DNA of 64,000 bases from Endocalyx cinctus (Eukaryota; Ascomycota; Sordariomycetes; Amphisphaeriales; Apiosporaceae): assembly GCA_001600455.1 (NCBI GenBank), contig BCKC01000005.1, positions 3,038,001 through 3,102,000 on the forward strand. Direction: 5' to 3'. A model generated the notes under the pieces. It had not been told where the DNA came from. It worked only from the letters and a program-made list of their open reading frames with translations, and ran no database searches. The position numbers were made by a program, and so were the translations under genes. How positions within the stretch are numbered: position 1 is the first letter of the stretch; every line of letters begins with the position of its first letter. Positions 10,199 to 20,312 of this stretch are shown piece after piece.

Positions 10199-11290
10199 AG
10201 ACTGTTTAGGTAACTTAGGTACACTAAATAAATAGCGTGTCCAACCGTTCGCATGGAAACCAAGTAGTTTTCATAAATATGACTCAAGAGTTAACCAACT
10301 AACTCCTATTCATGAAGCCCGTACACTACTTTTTCAAGAGTTGGCGTGCGAGCTTATACGAGATTAAATTATTATGGGGGTTTTCTTCTTCTTTCCCCTT
10401 CCGAGATCATCGCGGTCAATTCCGTAATTAAAGAACGGAAGCTCGGAAATAGGCATCGGAACTCGCATTAGAATATGTCCGATAACGTTGAAGAAAAACA
10501 TCGGCATCCAGCAGATCCAACAGATCCAACAGTCATCACTCGTGCGTACACTCTTACGACTCCATAAAAAACTCCATACCCATAAAACCAGGGCGTTAGC
10601 AAGCTGGCGGGTTGGTTACACCCAAATATTATCTTACTACAGTTACATATTTGCAGTGTTGTACGTATAATGTAGGTAGTCAAGTACTTGTACAATAAAA
10701 TAAAAATAAAAAATATGTAAATCTTTGAAGGGAGTTACGAGATCGGCCTAGAAGATTACATCCGAGCAAATATTTGTGTTTTATGTATATAATATAATAT
10801 CATCTCCATACATCCCCATACATTCTCCATACGTACGGATATGTAGTGTACTTACTTACATACAAGTAATACATCCAATACATATGCACTTATTTATTTG
10901 ACCTGACGGACCTGCTTTTTATTTAGTATATATTTTGGCCGATTTAGGAAGTTCGTGTTCATAATTATTACATATTAGAAAGCGATTGTTTTGTTTTCTT
11001 TTTTTTTTGTCTCTCTTCCCTCTTTTCCTTCATATTCTACATATACACGTAATTGATAATCTACCGATTCAAGATCCATCTTTTCGGTTCAATTAACCGG
11101 GGTCCATTTTATCTTAGACTCTTTTTTTGAACCCTTGTATGCAAAAGTATTTTCGGTCTAAATTCTTCATCTTTCACCGTCACTTTTCTCTTCATATTTT
11201 GCTTTCTTCTTTCTTTTTCATATCCTTGTTAGTCCTGTCTCAAACCGATTGGGTACATACCAAGTTAAAGAAAAGAGATAAAAGTTAATA

Positions 11291-13318
11291 ATGACGACTC
11301 AGGTCGGTCGAAAAGAGCCCTCGGCTCAGGATGACGAGAAGAATAATCTAGATATAGAGCGGGATACTACCACCATCGGTTCGTTCACCGAGAAGGACGA
11401 AGGCAGAGAAGAGCCGATATTTTCAGGTACATCGACTAGTGAAGATGGCGAGAATACCAACTCTACCTCGATACCCAATAATCCGACGTTAGATGAGAAT
11501 TCCGCAACTGCCGCTGCCACCCCTCCAACGGCCCCGCCTCAAGAACCTGAAGCTGGAAGAACAAAACTGCAAACGACCCTTATCATATCCGCTCTCTGCT
11601 TCGGAGTGTCTCTCGCCGCCCTCGATGCCACTATCATCACCACGGCGATACCCACCATAGTCGAGGAGCTGAATTCCAACTCCGGCTACACCTGGATCGG
11701 CGCCTCTTATCTTCTCGGCCAAGCCGCTACCGTCCCTTCGTGGGGCAAAGTGAGCGACATCTTCGGCCGGAAACCGATTCTATTGGTCGCCGTCAGCGTC
11801 TTTTGGGTCGGATCCCTCGTCGCCGGTCTGAGCAACGGTATCACCATGTTAATCGCCGGACGCGCTGTTCAAGGCGTCGGCGGTGGTGGTCTCGTCAGTC
11901 TTGCGAACATTACCGTTAGTGACTTATTCTCCGTTAGAAAGAGGGGTCTTTACTATGGCGTAAGTGTCTGCTTTTTTTTTTTGGGTTCCTTCTCCTATCC
12001 TGAATCGAAACTTTTTCTAGACCAAACATTCCATTTTAATTCAAGAGTTATAAATACGGTAATATCGCGGGTTTTTACTCAAATAGGGAAAAGGGGACTT
12101 AAATTAACCCGGAGTACAAGCCACTGACTCAGCTCATCTTAGTTTTTCGGTTTGGTATTTGCGGTGGCGTCCGCCATTGGTCCTATCTTAGGTGGCGTCT
12201 TCACCACCAAAGTGACCTGGCGCTGGTGCTTCTACATCAACCTACCCATTAGCGGCGCCGCCTTCCTGCAGCTTCTGCTATTCCTCAACCTCCACAACCC
12301 GAAAACGCCTTTACGTCAAGGTTTAGCCGCTATCGACTGGCTGGGCAGTCTTCTCATCATCGGCGGTACCCTCATGTTCCTCTTCGGCCTGAACTTCGGA
12401 GGCGTCACCTTCCCCTGGAACTCGCCCACCACCATCTCCCTGATCGTGTTCGGCATCGTCACCATCGTCATCTTCGTCCTCGTCGAACAGTACGTGGCCA
12501 AGTATCCGATCATACCTTTGCGCATGTTCAGGAACCGGTCCAACATCGCCGTCTTCGCCGTCTGCTTCCTGCACGGCTTCGTCTTCATCTCGGGGAGCTA
12601 CTATTTGCCGCTGTACTTCCAGTCCGTCCTCGGCGCCTCCTCCTTGCTCTCCGGTCTCTACATCCTGCCTTACGTCTTCGTCCTCTCCCTCGTCTCGACC
12701 GGCACCGGCTTCTTCATGAAGAAGACGGGCAAGTACCTCTGGGCCATCATATTCGGCATGTTCTTCCTCACTTTAGGGTTCGGCCTGCTCGTCGACCTGC
12801 CGACCAACCCCGGATGGGCCAAGATTATCCTGTACCAGATCATCGCGGGTATCGGCGTCGGGCCTAACTTCCAGTCCCCCTTGATCGCGCTTCAATCGAC
12901 GCAGGAGCCGCGCGACATCGGGTCCGCCACGGCGACGTTTCAGTTCGTGCGCCAGCTCGGCACTTCCGTATCCATCGTCATCGGCGGCGTCATCTTCCAG
13001 AACGTCATGCAGCAGCAGTACCCGACCCTCGTGGCCGAGCTCGGGCACGAACTCGCCGACAGGCTGACGGGCGCCGACGCGACCTCGAGCGTCTCGCTCG
13101 TGGCCTCCCTGACGGGCGAGCAAGCCGTGATCGTCAAGGCGGCCTACAACCACAGCTTGCGCTCGATGTGGATCCTCTACGCCGTCGCGGCCGGGGTCGG
13201 CCTGCTCGTCGCGCCCTTGATCGGCCAGGGGAAGCTCAGCAACCAGCATACCGAGCACAAGACCGGGTTGCAGGCGTTGCGGAAAAGAGAGGACCCGGCT
13301 TCCGCGGACAATGCTTAG
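11291..13318 (+). CDS. MFS multidrug exporter, DHA2 (14-TM) family
   Basis: Exon 1 is 11291-11959 and exon 2 is 12143-13318; the 183 bp intron (GTAAGT...TTAG) splits between YYG and FFG in phase 0. The 614 aa product has an 85-residue hydrophilic, acidic N-terminal tail followed by about 14 membrane helices. MFS motif A is GKVSDIFGRKPILL and the antiporter motif C is SAIGPILGGVFTTKVTWRWCFYINLP, both typical of drug:H+ antiporters of the DHA2 family (the aflatoxin-pump/Tri12-like group), which expel small molecules at the plasma membrane. The substrate cannot be read from sequence. Reading through the intron instead gives a stop after 278 residues. It lies between two xylan-acting enzymes, but nothing ties it to sugar uptake, which uses a different MFS family. 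Confidence 0.9.
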
Positions 13319-14509
13319 CTGGAGAGCTGCGTATCTGCTTTTAATTCTAATGAAGAGTGGATTTGATTTGATTGTATTGATAACTTATACGATATGTTTT
13401 GGGCATGGCTTTCAGGGTAGATAACCCCCAACTTAAAAAAGAGATAGAACTTCGCTGGGAGAAGAAAAACAAAAAAGTAATGATAATGATGCTTTATTTT
13501 GATAAAAGAAATCACAGTACACTACAAATAGTCAAGACTATTTTATTTATTGCCATTCTGCCATCGTACTAAGTAACATTGTTTACTACTGCCGTCGATC
13601 TTTAGATACGCAAGAGGCTTACCTTGCTGGAATCCGTAAAAGCTGCATGTGGCCTTAGCGAGGTCTTCTACATTCGACCCAAAAACATTCAAGATTGGTA
13701 CGATCCATATTATTCGAGCCCAGATCCCAATTTGTGTGCATATATATATGATACAATGGGATTTGTTTTTCCTTGGTCTTTTTCTTTTCGTACCTGGTAA
13801 ACCTAGTATGGTTGCGGAGGTAGAAGTGGGATACGGGTGGATGTAACGGTGGCCCTCAATTGGCGGAGAAAATTGACGAATAACGGAACCCGACTCCGGA
13901 ACTAAACCCCAAACAGGGATTACGTATGGGGTGTGTGTGTGTACTATGTATGGGGGAAATAAGGCTTCCTTGGAGGAACATGCCATGTGAACCACCGCCC
14001 TATGTTTTCGGTGATTACACTCGATATTCTGAATTATCAAGTCTTCAAAGAAGGTTGAGGAATTTATGACAGCTGAAATAGGAGCTTGCTCGGTACCCAA
14101 GTCCGATGGCTTCCCCGCGTGTCGATCACAGTCGCCGAGCAAATGTAATCCTGGCGCCGGAGAAAAACTAAACAAATCTATCGGTACCTGACGGAGAGGA
14201 CAGGGGCTATCGTCATCGCGGCTTAAGGGCATGTAACCTCACGGAAGTCAACAGATCATTCCCGGAAGTTGGTGGTCCGCAGATCATCACCCTTGTATAC
14301 CTACCCCTATACTTTTAGATGTTAAAAACTTCTATATATAACGTCGTGATGTTCCCTGCCCTTGTGCAAGATCTTGACGAACTTGTCCTTGCTTTCTTCC
14401 TCACCCACTCGCCGCATATCGCTGCTCAAGGGACAAGACCGTAGGCCTCAGAAACAAGCCATACCCATAACAAGGTTTCTTTCAAAGCACGACACACGCC
14501 TCCTTCAAG
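13319..14509. other. Intergenic, promoter of the CE1 esterase
   Basis: 1.19 kb upstream of the esterase. A 229-codon open frame on the reverse strand (13543-14232) shows no family features and is not called. I found no GGCTAR hexamer here on either strand. Short TATA-like tatatata tracts lie at 13741-13748 and 14334-14339. Confidence 0.5.
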
Positions 14510-16018
14510 ATGCGCTTCCTCAACACGTTATCGACCGCGCTCCTAGCGCTCGGCGGGCTCGCCTCCTCGAAAGAGGTCGTCAAGCGCGCCTCCCTCCAGC
14601 AAGTGACCGACTTCGGCGCCAACACGTCCGGGACCAAGATGTACATCTACGTGCCCGACAACCTCGCCTCGAGCCCGGCCGTCGTCGTCGCGATCCACTA
14701 CTGCAGCGGCACGGCCTCGGCGTACTACTCCGGAACGCCGTACGCGACCCTCGCCGAGCAGTACGGCTTCGTCGTCGTCTACCCGGAATCGCCGTACAGC
14801 GGCACCTGCTGGGACGTGTCCTCGGACGCGGCGCTGACGCGCGGCGGCGGCGCCGACACCGACTCGATCGCGAACATGGTGTCGTACGTCCTGGACACGT
14901 ACGGCGCCGACGCCTCGCGCGTCTTCGTCACGGGCAGCTCGTCCGGCGCCATGATGACCAACGTCCTCGCCGGCGCGTACCCGGACGTCTTCGCCGCCGC
15001 CGTCGTCTACTCGGGCGTGCCCGCCACCTGCTTCTACACGGGTACCGTCAACGGCTGGAACAGCACCTGCTCCCAGGGCCTCCTCGACGAGTCCCAGGAG
15101 TACTGGGCCGGCAAAGTCGAGGCTATGTACCCGGGGTATAGCGGCGCGCGCCCGCGCATGCGGATCCATCACGGTTCGGCCGATACGACCCTCTACCCGC
15201 CGAACTACAACGAGACTATCAAGCAGTGGACCGGCGTCTTCGGTTACTCCGAGACCCCCGTGGCGACGTACCCGAACGACCCGGCTTCGCCTTACACTCG
15301 CTACGTCTTCGGCGATAGCGTCGAAGGTGTTTACGGCGCCGTAAGTTCCTCTTTTTTAACATCTCTCATTACCAGTTTTTGCCAGATTGTACTTTAATAA
15401 AAAACTAACATCTCCTTTTTTTTTCCTCGTAGGGCATAACGCACAACATCAACATCTTCGGCGACGCCGACATGGAATGGTTCGGTATCACGGTAAGTTT
15501 TTTTTTCCTCTAGAGTAAAAAATATCCAGTCATCTTCCTTCCGCTGAGTATCAGAAGAATTAAACTTTATTTTTCTTCTTCCTTCTTTCTTTTACAGGGA
15601 GCCCGCGCGACAAGCACTACCACCGCCGGCCCTACGGCCACGGCTACGACGACTACGACGGCACCCACCACGACGGGCGGGACCGGAACTGGTGGCGTCT
15701 CGCCTCAGTATGGGCAATGCGGTGGAATTGGCTGGACTGGTGCTACTGCGGTGAGTTTTTTTTTTTTTTTTTTTTGTTTTTTTCATTCTGCGTTGAGTTG
15801 GCCTGCTCCGCCTCTATCCGTGCTTTTCTAGGATGGAAAATTGAGTCTTACGTTTAGGATTGATGGCTAATACGATAAATAAAATAGTGCGCGAGCGGCT
15901 TTACTTGCAATTACGTGAACGACTGTAAGTCCTGTACCTACTTGTTCCATGTGTTTATATTATGAGTTGCGTATATACTAATGATGCACTTCTTATAGAC
16001 TACTCTCAGTGCTTATAG
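14510..16018 (+). CDS. CE1 acetyl xylan/feruloyl esterase with C-terminal CBM1
   Basis: Five exons: 14510-15340, 15433-15492, 15598-15750, 15888-15924 and 15999-16018, giving 366 aa. A signal peptide of about 18 residues is followed by a dibasic Kex2-type site (EVVKR|A). The alpha/beta-hydrolase domain has the Ser nucleophile at S144 in GSSSG, Asp225 in HHGSADTTL and His281 in GITHNIN, the last encoded by the 60 bp second exon. A Thr/Gly/Pro linker (about 300-330) leads to a CBM1 cellulose-binding module (332-366: QYGQCGGIGWTG...CASGFTCNYV...YYSQCL) spread over exons 3-5. Such secreted enzymes remove acetyl or feruloyl groups from xylan, and the CBM1 holds them on cellulose. Acetyl xylan esterase is the likelier activity because of the GSADTTLYPPNYNE segment. 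Introns 2 and 3 have long T-runs directly after the donor. Confidence 0.9.
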
Positions 16019-16450
16019 GCTCAAGAATAGATAGTTTGGGAGTGGTGAACAAAGCCAGTCTAGAGTCGGATGGCATCAAGCTTTTCATGGGTGGAAGTTA
16101 GTTCGATGTATCAATATACGCTGCTCCCCGTAACTACATCCAAGGTCTACTATTTTTGAATATTTAACGAAGTGTGCTATGTGTATCTGGATCTTTCGGC
16201 TCGCGTAAAAGTCTAGGCTTCGTAACGTATGATAAAGCACCAATCACGCAGACAGACAACAAATTAATATTCCAAAGTGGTTTTTTTTTCCCTTGTAGTA
16301 TTCAGATATATCTAATCTATGATGTTAGGTCTACCAATACCATATTCAAAGGTACAATTAATCTCTGGACTAGACAAGACGCGAAAATAATAAATATTCA
16401 TCATGATTTCCAATACCGAACTCCGAGTAAATACATTCCGAGAATAGTAT

Positions 16451-16483
16451 GATGGTGATGGTGATGGTGATGGTGATGGTGAT
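16451..16483. repeat. (GATGGT)n hexanucleotide microsatellite
   Basis: Five perfect copies of gatggt plus gat. It lies in non-coding DNA; the apparent poly-His on the reverse strand is not a gene product I would call. Confidence 0.9.
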
Positions 16484-16602
16484 AAAAAGAGGCACCATTA
16501 CTCATAAGATCAATCAAGCAAACCGAAAATTCAAGACAAATCAATTTCACCCTATATCCAGTACTCCTCCAATAGGCCCTCTCCCGCTCCAAAAAAAAAA
16601 AA

Positions 16603-16762
16603 NNNNNNNNNNNNNNNNNNNNNNNNNNNNNNNNNNNNNNNNNNNNNNNNNNNNNNNNNNNNNNNNNNNNNNNNNNNNNNNNNNNNNNNNNNNNNNNNNN
16701 NNNNNNNNNNNNNNNNNNNNNNNNNNNNNNNNNNNNNNNNNNNNNNNNNNNNNNNNNNNNNN
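16603..16762. other. Assembly gap (160 N)
   Basis: A run of 160 unknown bases is bounded by A12 on the left and C8 on the right. Homopolymers on both sides suggest the assembler failed on simple sequence. True length is unknown, and the 3' end of the neighbouring minus-strand gene is only 31 bp away. Confidence 0.98.
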
Positions 16763-16793
16763 CCCCCCCCCTCGTTCCAGGCTCCAAATCTGG

Positions 16794-17402
16794 CTACATT
16801 TTCGAGATCTGAGTGCAGTAGACGGCCAAAGCGATTATGGCCACGAAGAAAACGGCGAGGAACGCAGTATCAAGCCTGCTCAACATAATCCCCCAGCAGT
16901 CGTAAGACGGTCCCGCCGGTGGCTTGTTAAGCAGAAGAGGCCGACTCTCGAGATCGACCTCGGCCTCGGGCGCGGACCTTTGCCAGCACCGGCACGGAGG
17001 AGGAGGTGGTGGTGGCGGTGTTGATTGTTCGCCGGTGGTGGTGGGGGTGGTGGGGGTGGTGGTAATTGGAACGCCCCTAAACATGGGACACTCTATACAC
17101 CTAGAGCCGCGGTAAGCGTAACATATGGCCTCCCGCTGCCGCTGCCTCTGCCTGTCCCGCTCCTCTAGGAACGAATAGACGAGGGCGGCGCCAGAACTTT
17201 CGTCAATCACGGTCTCCGGGGACCCGGGCTCGGTCACGTTGGAGTCGATTAGGGTAAAGCTCGACAAGGAGCCTGAGGAACGGGATTCCTCGATTTCTTC
17301 ATTATCATGATCATCTCGAGGGCTATCGGAGTGATCATCTCGAAGGCTATCGGGGGTGTCATTTGTCGGCGGAGACGTAGGGTCGTCGTTGGTAGATGAC
17401 AT
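16794..17402 (-). CDS. Tail-anchored membrane protein of unknown function
   Basis: ATG at 17402 opens a 202 aa frame. The first 80 residues are acidic and Ser/Asp/Thr-rich and probably disordered. A basic stretch (EERDRQRQRQREAICYAY), a small Cys-containing piece (SRCIECPMFRG) and an eight-proline run with Cys neighbours follow. Residues about 174-197 (TAFLAVFFVAIIALAVYC) form one membrane helix five or six residues from the C-terminus, the arrangement of a tail-anchored protein facing the cytosol. The proline run could bind SH3/WW or profilin-type partners, but this is speculation. I do not recognise a family. The stop codon lies close to the assembly gap. Confidence 0.65.
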   Translation of the reverse strand: MSSTNDDPTSPPTNDTPDSLRDDHSDSPRDDHDNEEIEESRSSGSLSSFTLIDSNVTEPGSPETVIDESSGAALVYSFLEERDRQRQRQREAICYAYRGSRCIECPMFRGVPITTTPTTPTTTGEQSTPPPPPPPPCRCWQRSAPEAEVDLESRPLLLNKPPAGPSYDCWGIMLSRLDTAFLAVFFVAIIALAVYCTQISKM

Positions 17403-18699
17403 GCTGGCGTTTTCTTTTTGTGGTATATGATAATATATTTAAATATATTTACTTAGTTCGGTCGAGGCTTCAGTGTGCGATGAGATGGAAGTGAATTGTA
17501 TACAGGTCAAAAAACATCAGATTGAGGGGAGGGTTTGAATTAAAATAGTGGAAGAGAAAAACAACAGTCTTCGTAGTTTATGTAGACAAAAAGTTTCTCC
17601 TGTAGGAAGTGAGAAAGGGAAAGTTTTTGTTATGATAATGAAAGGGGTTAGTGATTACAGGAAGTAACGTTATGAACTATATTTCATTTAGTTCCATGAA
17701 GAGAAAACTTTAACACGTTACTTTCTACTTACATACACAGCGGTACATCAATCTACGAAACCCAGAAGTTTTCTATACACAGGCCTTTTTTCTTTCATGT
17801 TCTAGCTGCCACCCGTAAAAGTCTGTTTAGGGGAAAATAGGACTTTAGCGTGATACTGCTAGTAGAGGGTCTGAACTGAGCACCTAGTGAGCTAATGGAC
17901 GCCTGTCTTAATTGTATTCATGTCACTCATCTCTGTTAATGTTATGCGCCTATAGCAGCCATTCCTGTAATGATAGACTTCGAACCTCGACAGTTGGGGA
18001 GGGGTGAACCCTCTAGATGAAACTATTCCTATAGATTATGGCCAGTCTCATTCATAAACTGCAATAGGCCCCGAAGATCTGAGTGGCATTTTTCATTTAT
18101 CAGCACGAAGCTGGTTCTTCTTATTCTAGACCACACAATGGCATGCGCACGATCGTTTTCTGCGGTATTTCAGCATATACACTGCGAGGCATCGGTAGAA
18201 AATGGAGGATATACCACCATGTGGCTAGATAAATATAAAGATAAAGAAATTTACTAATAGGAAAAGTTCGTGGAACGATTTCACGCGGTAACACTTAGTA
18301 AAGGGGGCAAAGTGACACGGTAGAGCTCGTTTATCAAGGCACCTTGTATTAACTGATGCATAATCCACGCTAGAGCTGTTTATTTCTCTCCTATGAGGAC
18401 CGTCGAATGTCTACGTCTGCCACATTAAAAACATGCGCGCATCTGTCAGAGATAGGATCGACATTCATTTTCGTTCGGTTTACACTTCTCTCCTCGTGAA
18501 GACTGGGAATGTCGCTCGAGCTGGCGATCTTCAACATCTCGCTTTGGCGTAACCGAGCTGAATTAGGTTCTCGATCCTCCTCCTCTACGTCCCCCCCTCG
18601 AAATATGTCGAGTGAAGAATAAATAAATTTCCATTGGAGTCACTCCTCTGTTTTACTCTCCCTGTCTCGCGCGTTTCCTACACCGCTCCATAAGCAAGA
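17403..18699. other. Intergenic spacer
   Basis: 1.3 kb between the Sm-F stop and the start of the tail-anchored protein, both minus strand. AT-rich near the gene, more mixed at 18370-18700. No open frame, repeat or RNA gene recognised. Confidence 0.5.
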
Positions 18700-19086
18700 C
18701 TAGCCCGTCATGACGGAATCTTTTCCTTCCTCGGCACCCCGCACCCATAAAACGTTGTTGCATCTAGTAAGAATAGTTAGTTGACCATAGTTCATCTCTT
18801 GTTAGGGGACAACGGATCAAGTACGTCGGCGATGTGCCATCACGTGATATTGAACAAGCAGGGACGAAAAGGGAATAGCAACTCACCGGATCAAAAGCTG
18901 GCCTAAGGAACTCGTGTGTTTGTCGTCAATGTATTCCTCGGCGCCGGAGAGCTGTAGGTTCATATAGCTGTCGACGGAGACCAGCGTGCCCTTATACTCG
19001 AGGTCACCCCACTTTAGGCGTACCCAGATAGGCTTGTTGAGGAGGCCTTGAAGCATCGGCCGAGGGTTAAGGGGTACGAAGCTCAT
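18700..19086 (-). CDS. Small nuclear ribonucleoprotein Sm-F
   Basis: Exon 1 is 19086-18887 and exon 2 is 18763-18700, with a 123 bp intron (GTGAGT...CTAG); the 87 aa product is about the length of human SNRPF. Sm motif 1 is [26 protein letters not shown] and Sm motif 2 is [11 protein letters not shown], with the intron falling in the Arg codon of motif 2. The start [19 protein letters not shown] is nearly diagnostic for Sm-F. It forms part of the seven-membered Sm ring around the uridine-rich site of U1, U2, U4 and U5 snRNAs in the nucleus. The second exon is too short to stand out in an open-frame scan. Confidence 0.95.
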
Positions 19087-19838
19087 GTTGAGATGATATT
19101 TATTATGGATATTATTTTTGAGTCAAGAAGACGCGTAAAAATACGTGTTAATTGATTATCGTCGGCGAGTATAAAAAGAAATTATAGGAGTTGACTGGTT
19201 TAGATGTATTTTTGTATGTATTTTATTGAAGATGTAAATGTAACAACAGCCTTATTCGAGGAATAGCTAAGTCCGAAACATTCACTAGTAAAAAAAAAAT
19301 GGCGGTCAAGTTGGGCAGATGCGCTACAAAATTGTGGCTGGTACGAGGCGTACATAAAAGACTCTTGATTATTACATAAATTCTTGAATTAAATATTGAG
19401 GATATTAGAATCCATTTATTGAGTATTTTCTACTAACAATTATATCACTTTCTTTAACTTGCTACTGTCCTGTAACAGTGTGATAGAAAAAAAAAAGAAT
19501 TTGAGACTGAAAAGTGTATCTTTTTGAGAGGGTATGCATGACAAAAAAAAAAATAAAGAAAAAGAAAAATAAAGAGTATCAAATCAATCGCTATCCCCAA
19601 TGGTAAAGACTTCATCTCATCAACATGTTGTTTCTTTCCAAAACGCCTAAAACACCCGAATCAGTCCCACAAGGGCTTCTCATCCCCGTCATTAAAAACG
19701 TCAGCCCTAAATCTATTTTTGAAGTCTCATGAATATATATAGATATATTTCAAAGATCAGATTTTGTTTGTTTTCTTCCGTTTCGTTGTTTGTTTCGCTG
19801 TTTGTTTCGTTGTTCTATCCCCCGCCGTTTAACCCTCG
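19087..19838. other. Intergenic spacer
   Basis: 752 bp, strongly AT-rich, with several A-runs and three near-copies of tttcgttgtttg around 19780-19815. It holds the 3' region of the YbjQ-like gene and the promoter of Sm-F. No gene seen. Confidence 0.5.
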
Positions 19839-20312
19839 TTAGCTCGCGAAAGGGTCTTCGGGCTTCTTCTCCCTCTCGACGTAGACGGCGGTACCGTAGA
19901 CCGAGATCTGGGCGAACCCGCTGAGGACCTCGCTCTCGGCGAAGGTGACGCCGACGATGGCGTTGGCGCCCCGGGCGACGCAGTCGTGCGTCATCCGCTG
20001 CAGGGCGCGGTCCCGGGCGTCGTACAACATGTGCGTGAGGGGCTTCGACTCGGAGCCGAGGCCGATGGCCTTGAGGAGCGACTTGGTCTCTTTGGGGGTC
20101 GCGTACGTCGTGCTGCCGTATACGGCGCCTAGGACGCGCACCGTGCGGTACCCGGGGAGGTCTGACGTCGTGGTCGTCAGGACGGAGGGGTTCGTGCTAT
20201 GCGGCTCTGCCTCCGGATTGGTCGCGTAGGCTGTATCCGAGGGAGGTTGGTAAGTACTAGGTCGGCTTCCCATGCCGGGACCTAGCATCGTTGCGCGACG
20301 GTTGCTGAGCAT
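19839..20312 (-). CDS. YbjQ/UPF0145 (DUF74) family protein
   Basis: A single-exon frame of 157 aa from ATG 20312. Residues 1-50 are a disordered, Pro/Ser/Thr-rich fungal extension. The rest matches the YbjQ/UPF0145 fold, a small oligomeric domain: GYRTVRVLGAVYGSTTY, LLKAIGLGSESKPLTHMLYDARDRALQRM, ARGANAIVGVTFAESEV and FAQISVYGTAVYVE. Bacterial members were once called heavy-metal-binding proteins from structure alone; their cell function is not settled, and I infer none here. No signal peptide, so probably cytosolic. Confidence 0.88.
   Translation of the reverse strand: MLSNRRATMLGPGMGSRPSTYQPPSDTAYATNPEAEPHSTNPSVLTTTTSDLPGYRTVRVLGAVYGSTTYATPKETKSLLKAIGLGSESKPLTHMLYDARDRALQRMTHDCVARGANAIVGVTFAESEVLSGFAQISVYGTAVYVEREKKPEDPFAS

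Larger units (their letters stand above)
9736..11290. other. AT-rich intergenic region with small repeats
   Basis: This 1.55 kb stretch holds a 9 bp tandem repeat (9971-9997), an exact 24 bp tandem duplication (10151-10198), a short atccaacag duplication near 10513, and many short tac/gta-rich palindromic pieces. The final 300 bp are pyrimidine-rich and form the leader of the MFS gene. No gene seen. Confidence 0.6.
16019..16793. other. Spacer with microsatellite and assembly gap
   Basis: 775 bp between the convergent esterase (+) and tail-anchored protein (-). It contains the gatggt repeat and the run of 160 Ns. Open frames drawn across the Ns are meaningless. Nothing else is seen. Confidence 0.7.

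Noticed and set aside
13543..14232. 229-codon open frame on the minus strand
   Set aside because: It has no ATG-to-family signal, an odd residue mix (His, Ile and Pro stretches), and lies in the promoter of the esterase. Probably chance.
14543..15172. 209-codon Arg/Ala/Gly-rich frame opposite the esterase
   Set aside because: Shadow of the GC-rich esterase exon. Similar shadows oppose the xylosidase, the 7449 gene and RMD5.
16449..17024. Open frames running through the N block and the hexanucleotide repeat
   Set aside because: Translation across unknown bases is meaningless, and the poly-Met-Val or poly-His parts are repeat artefacts.
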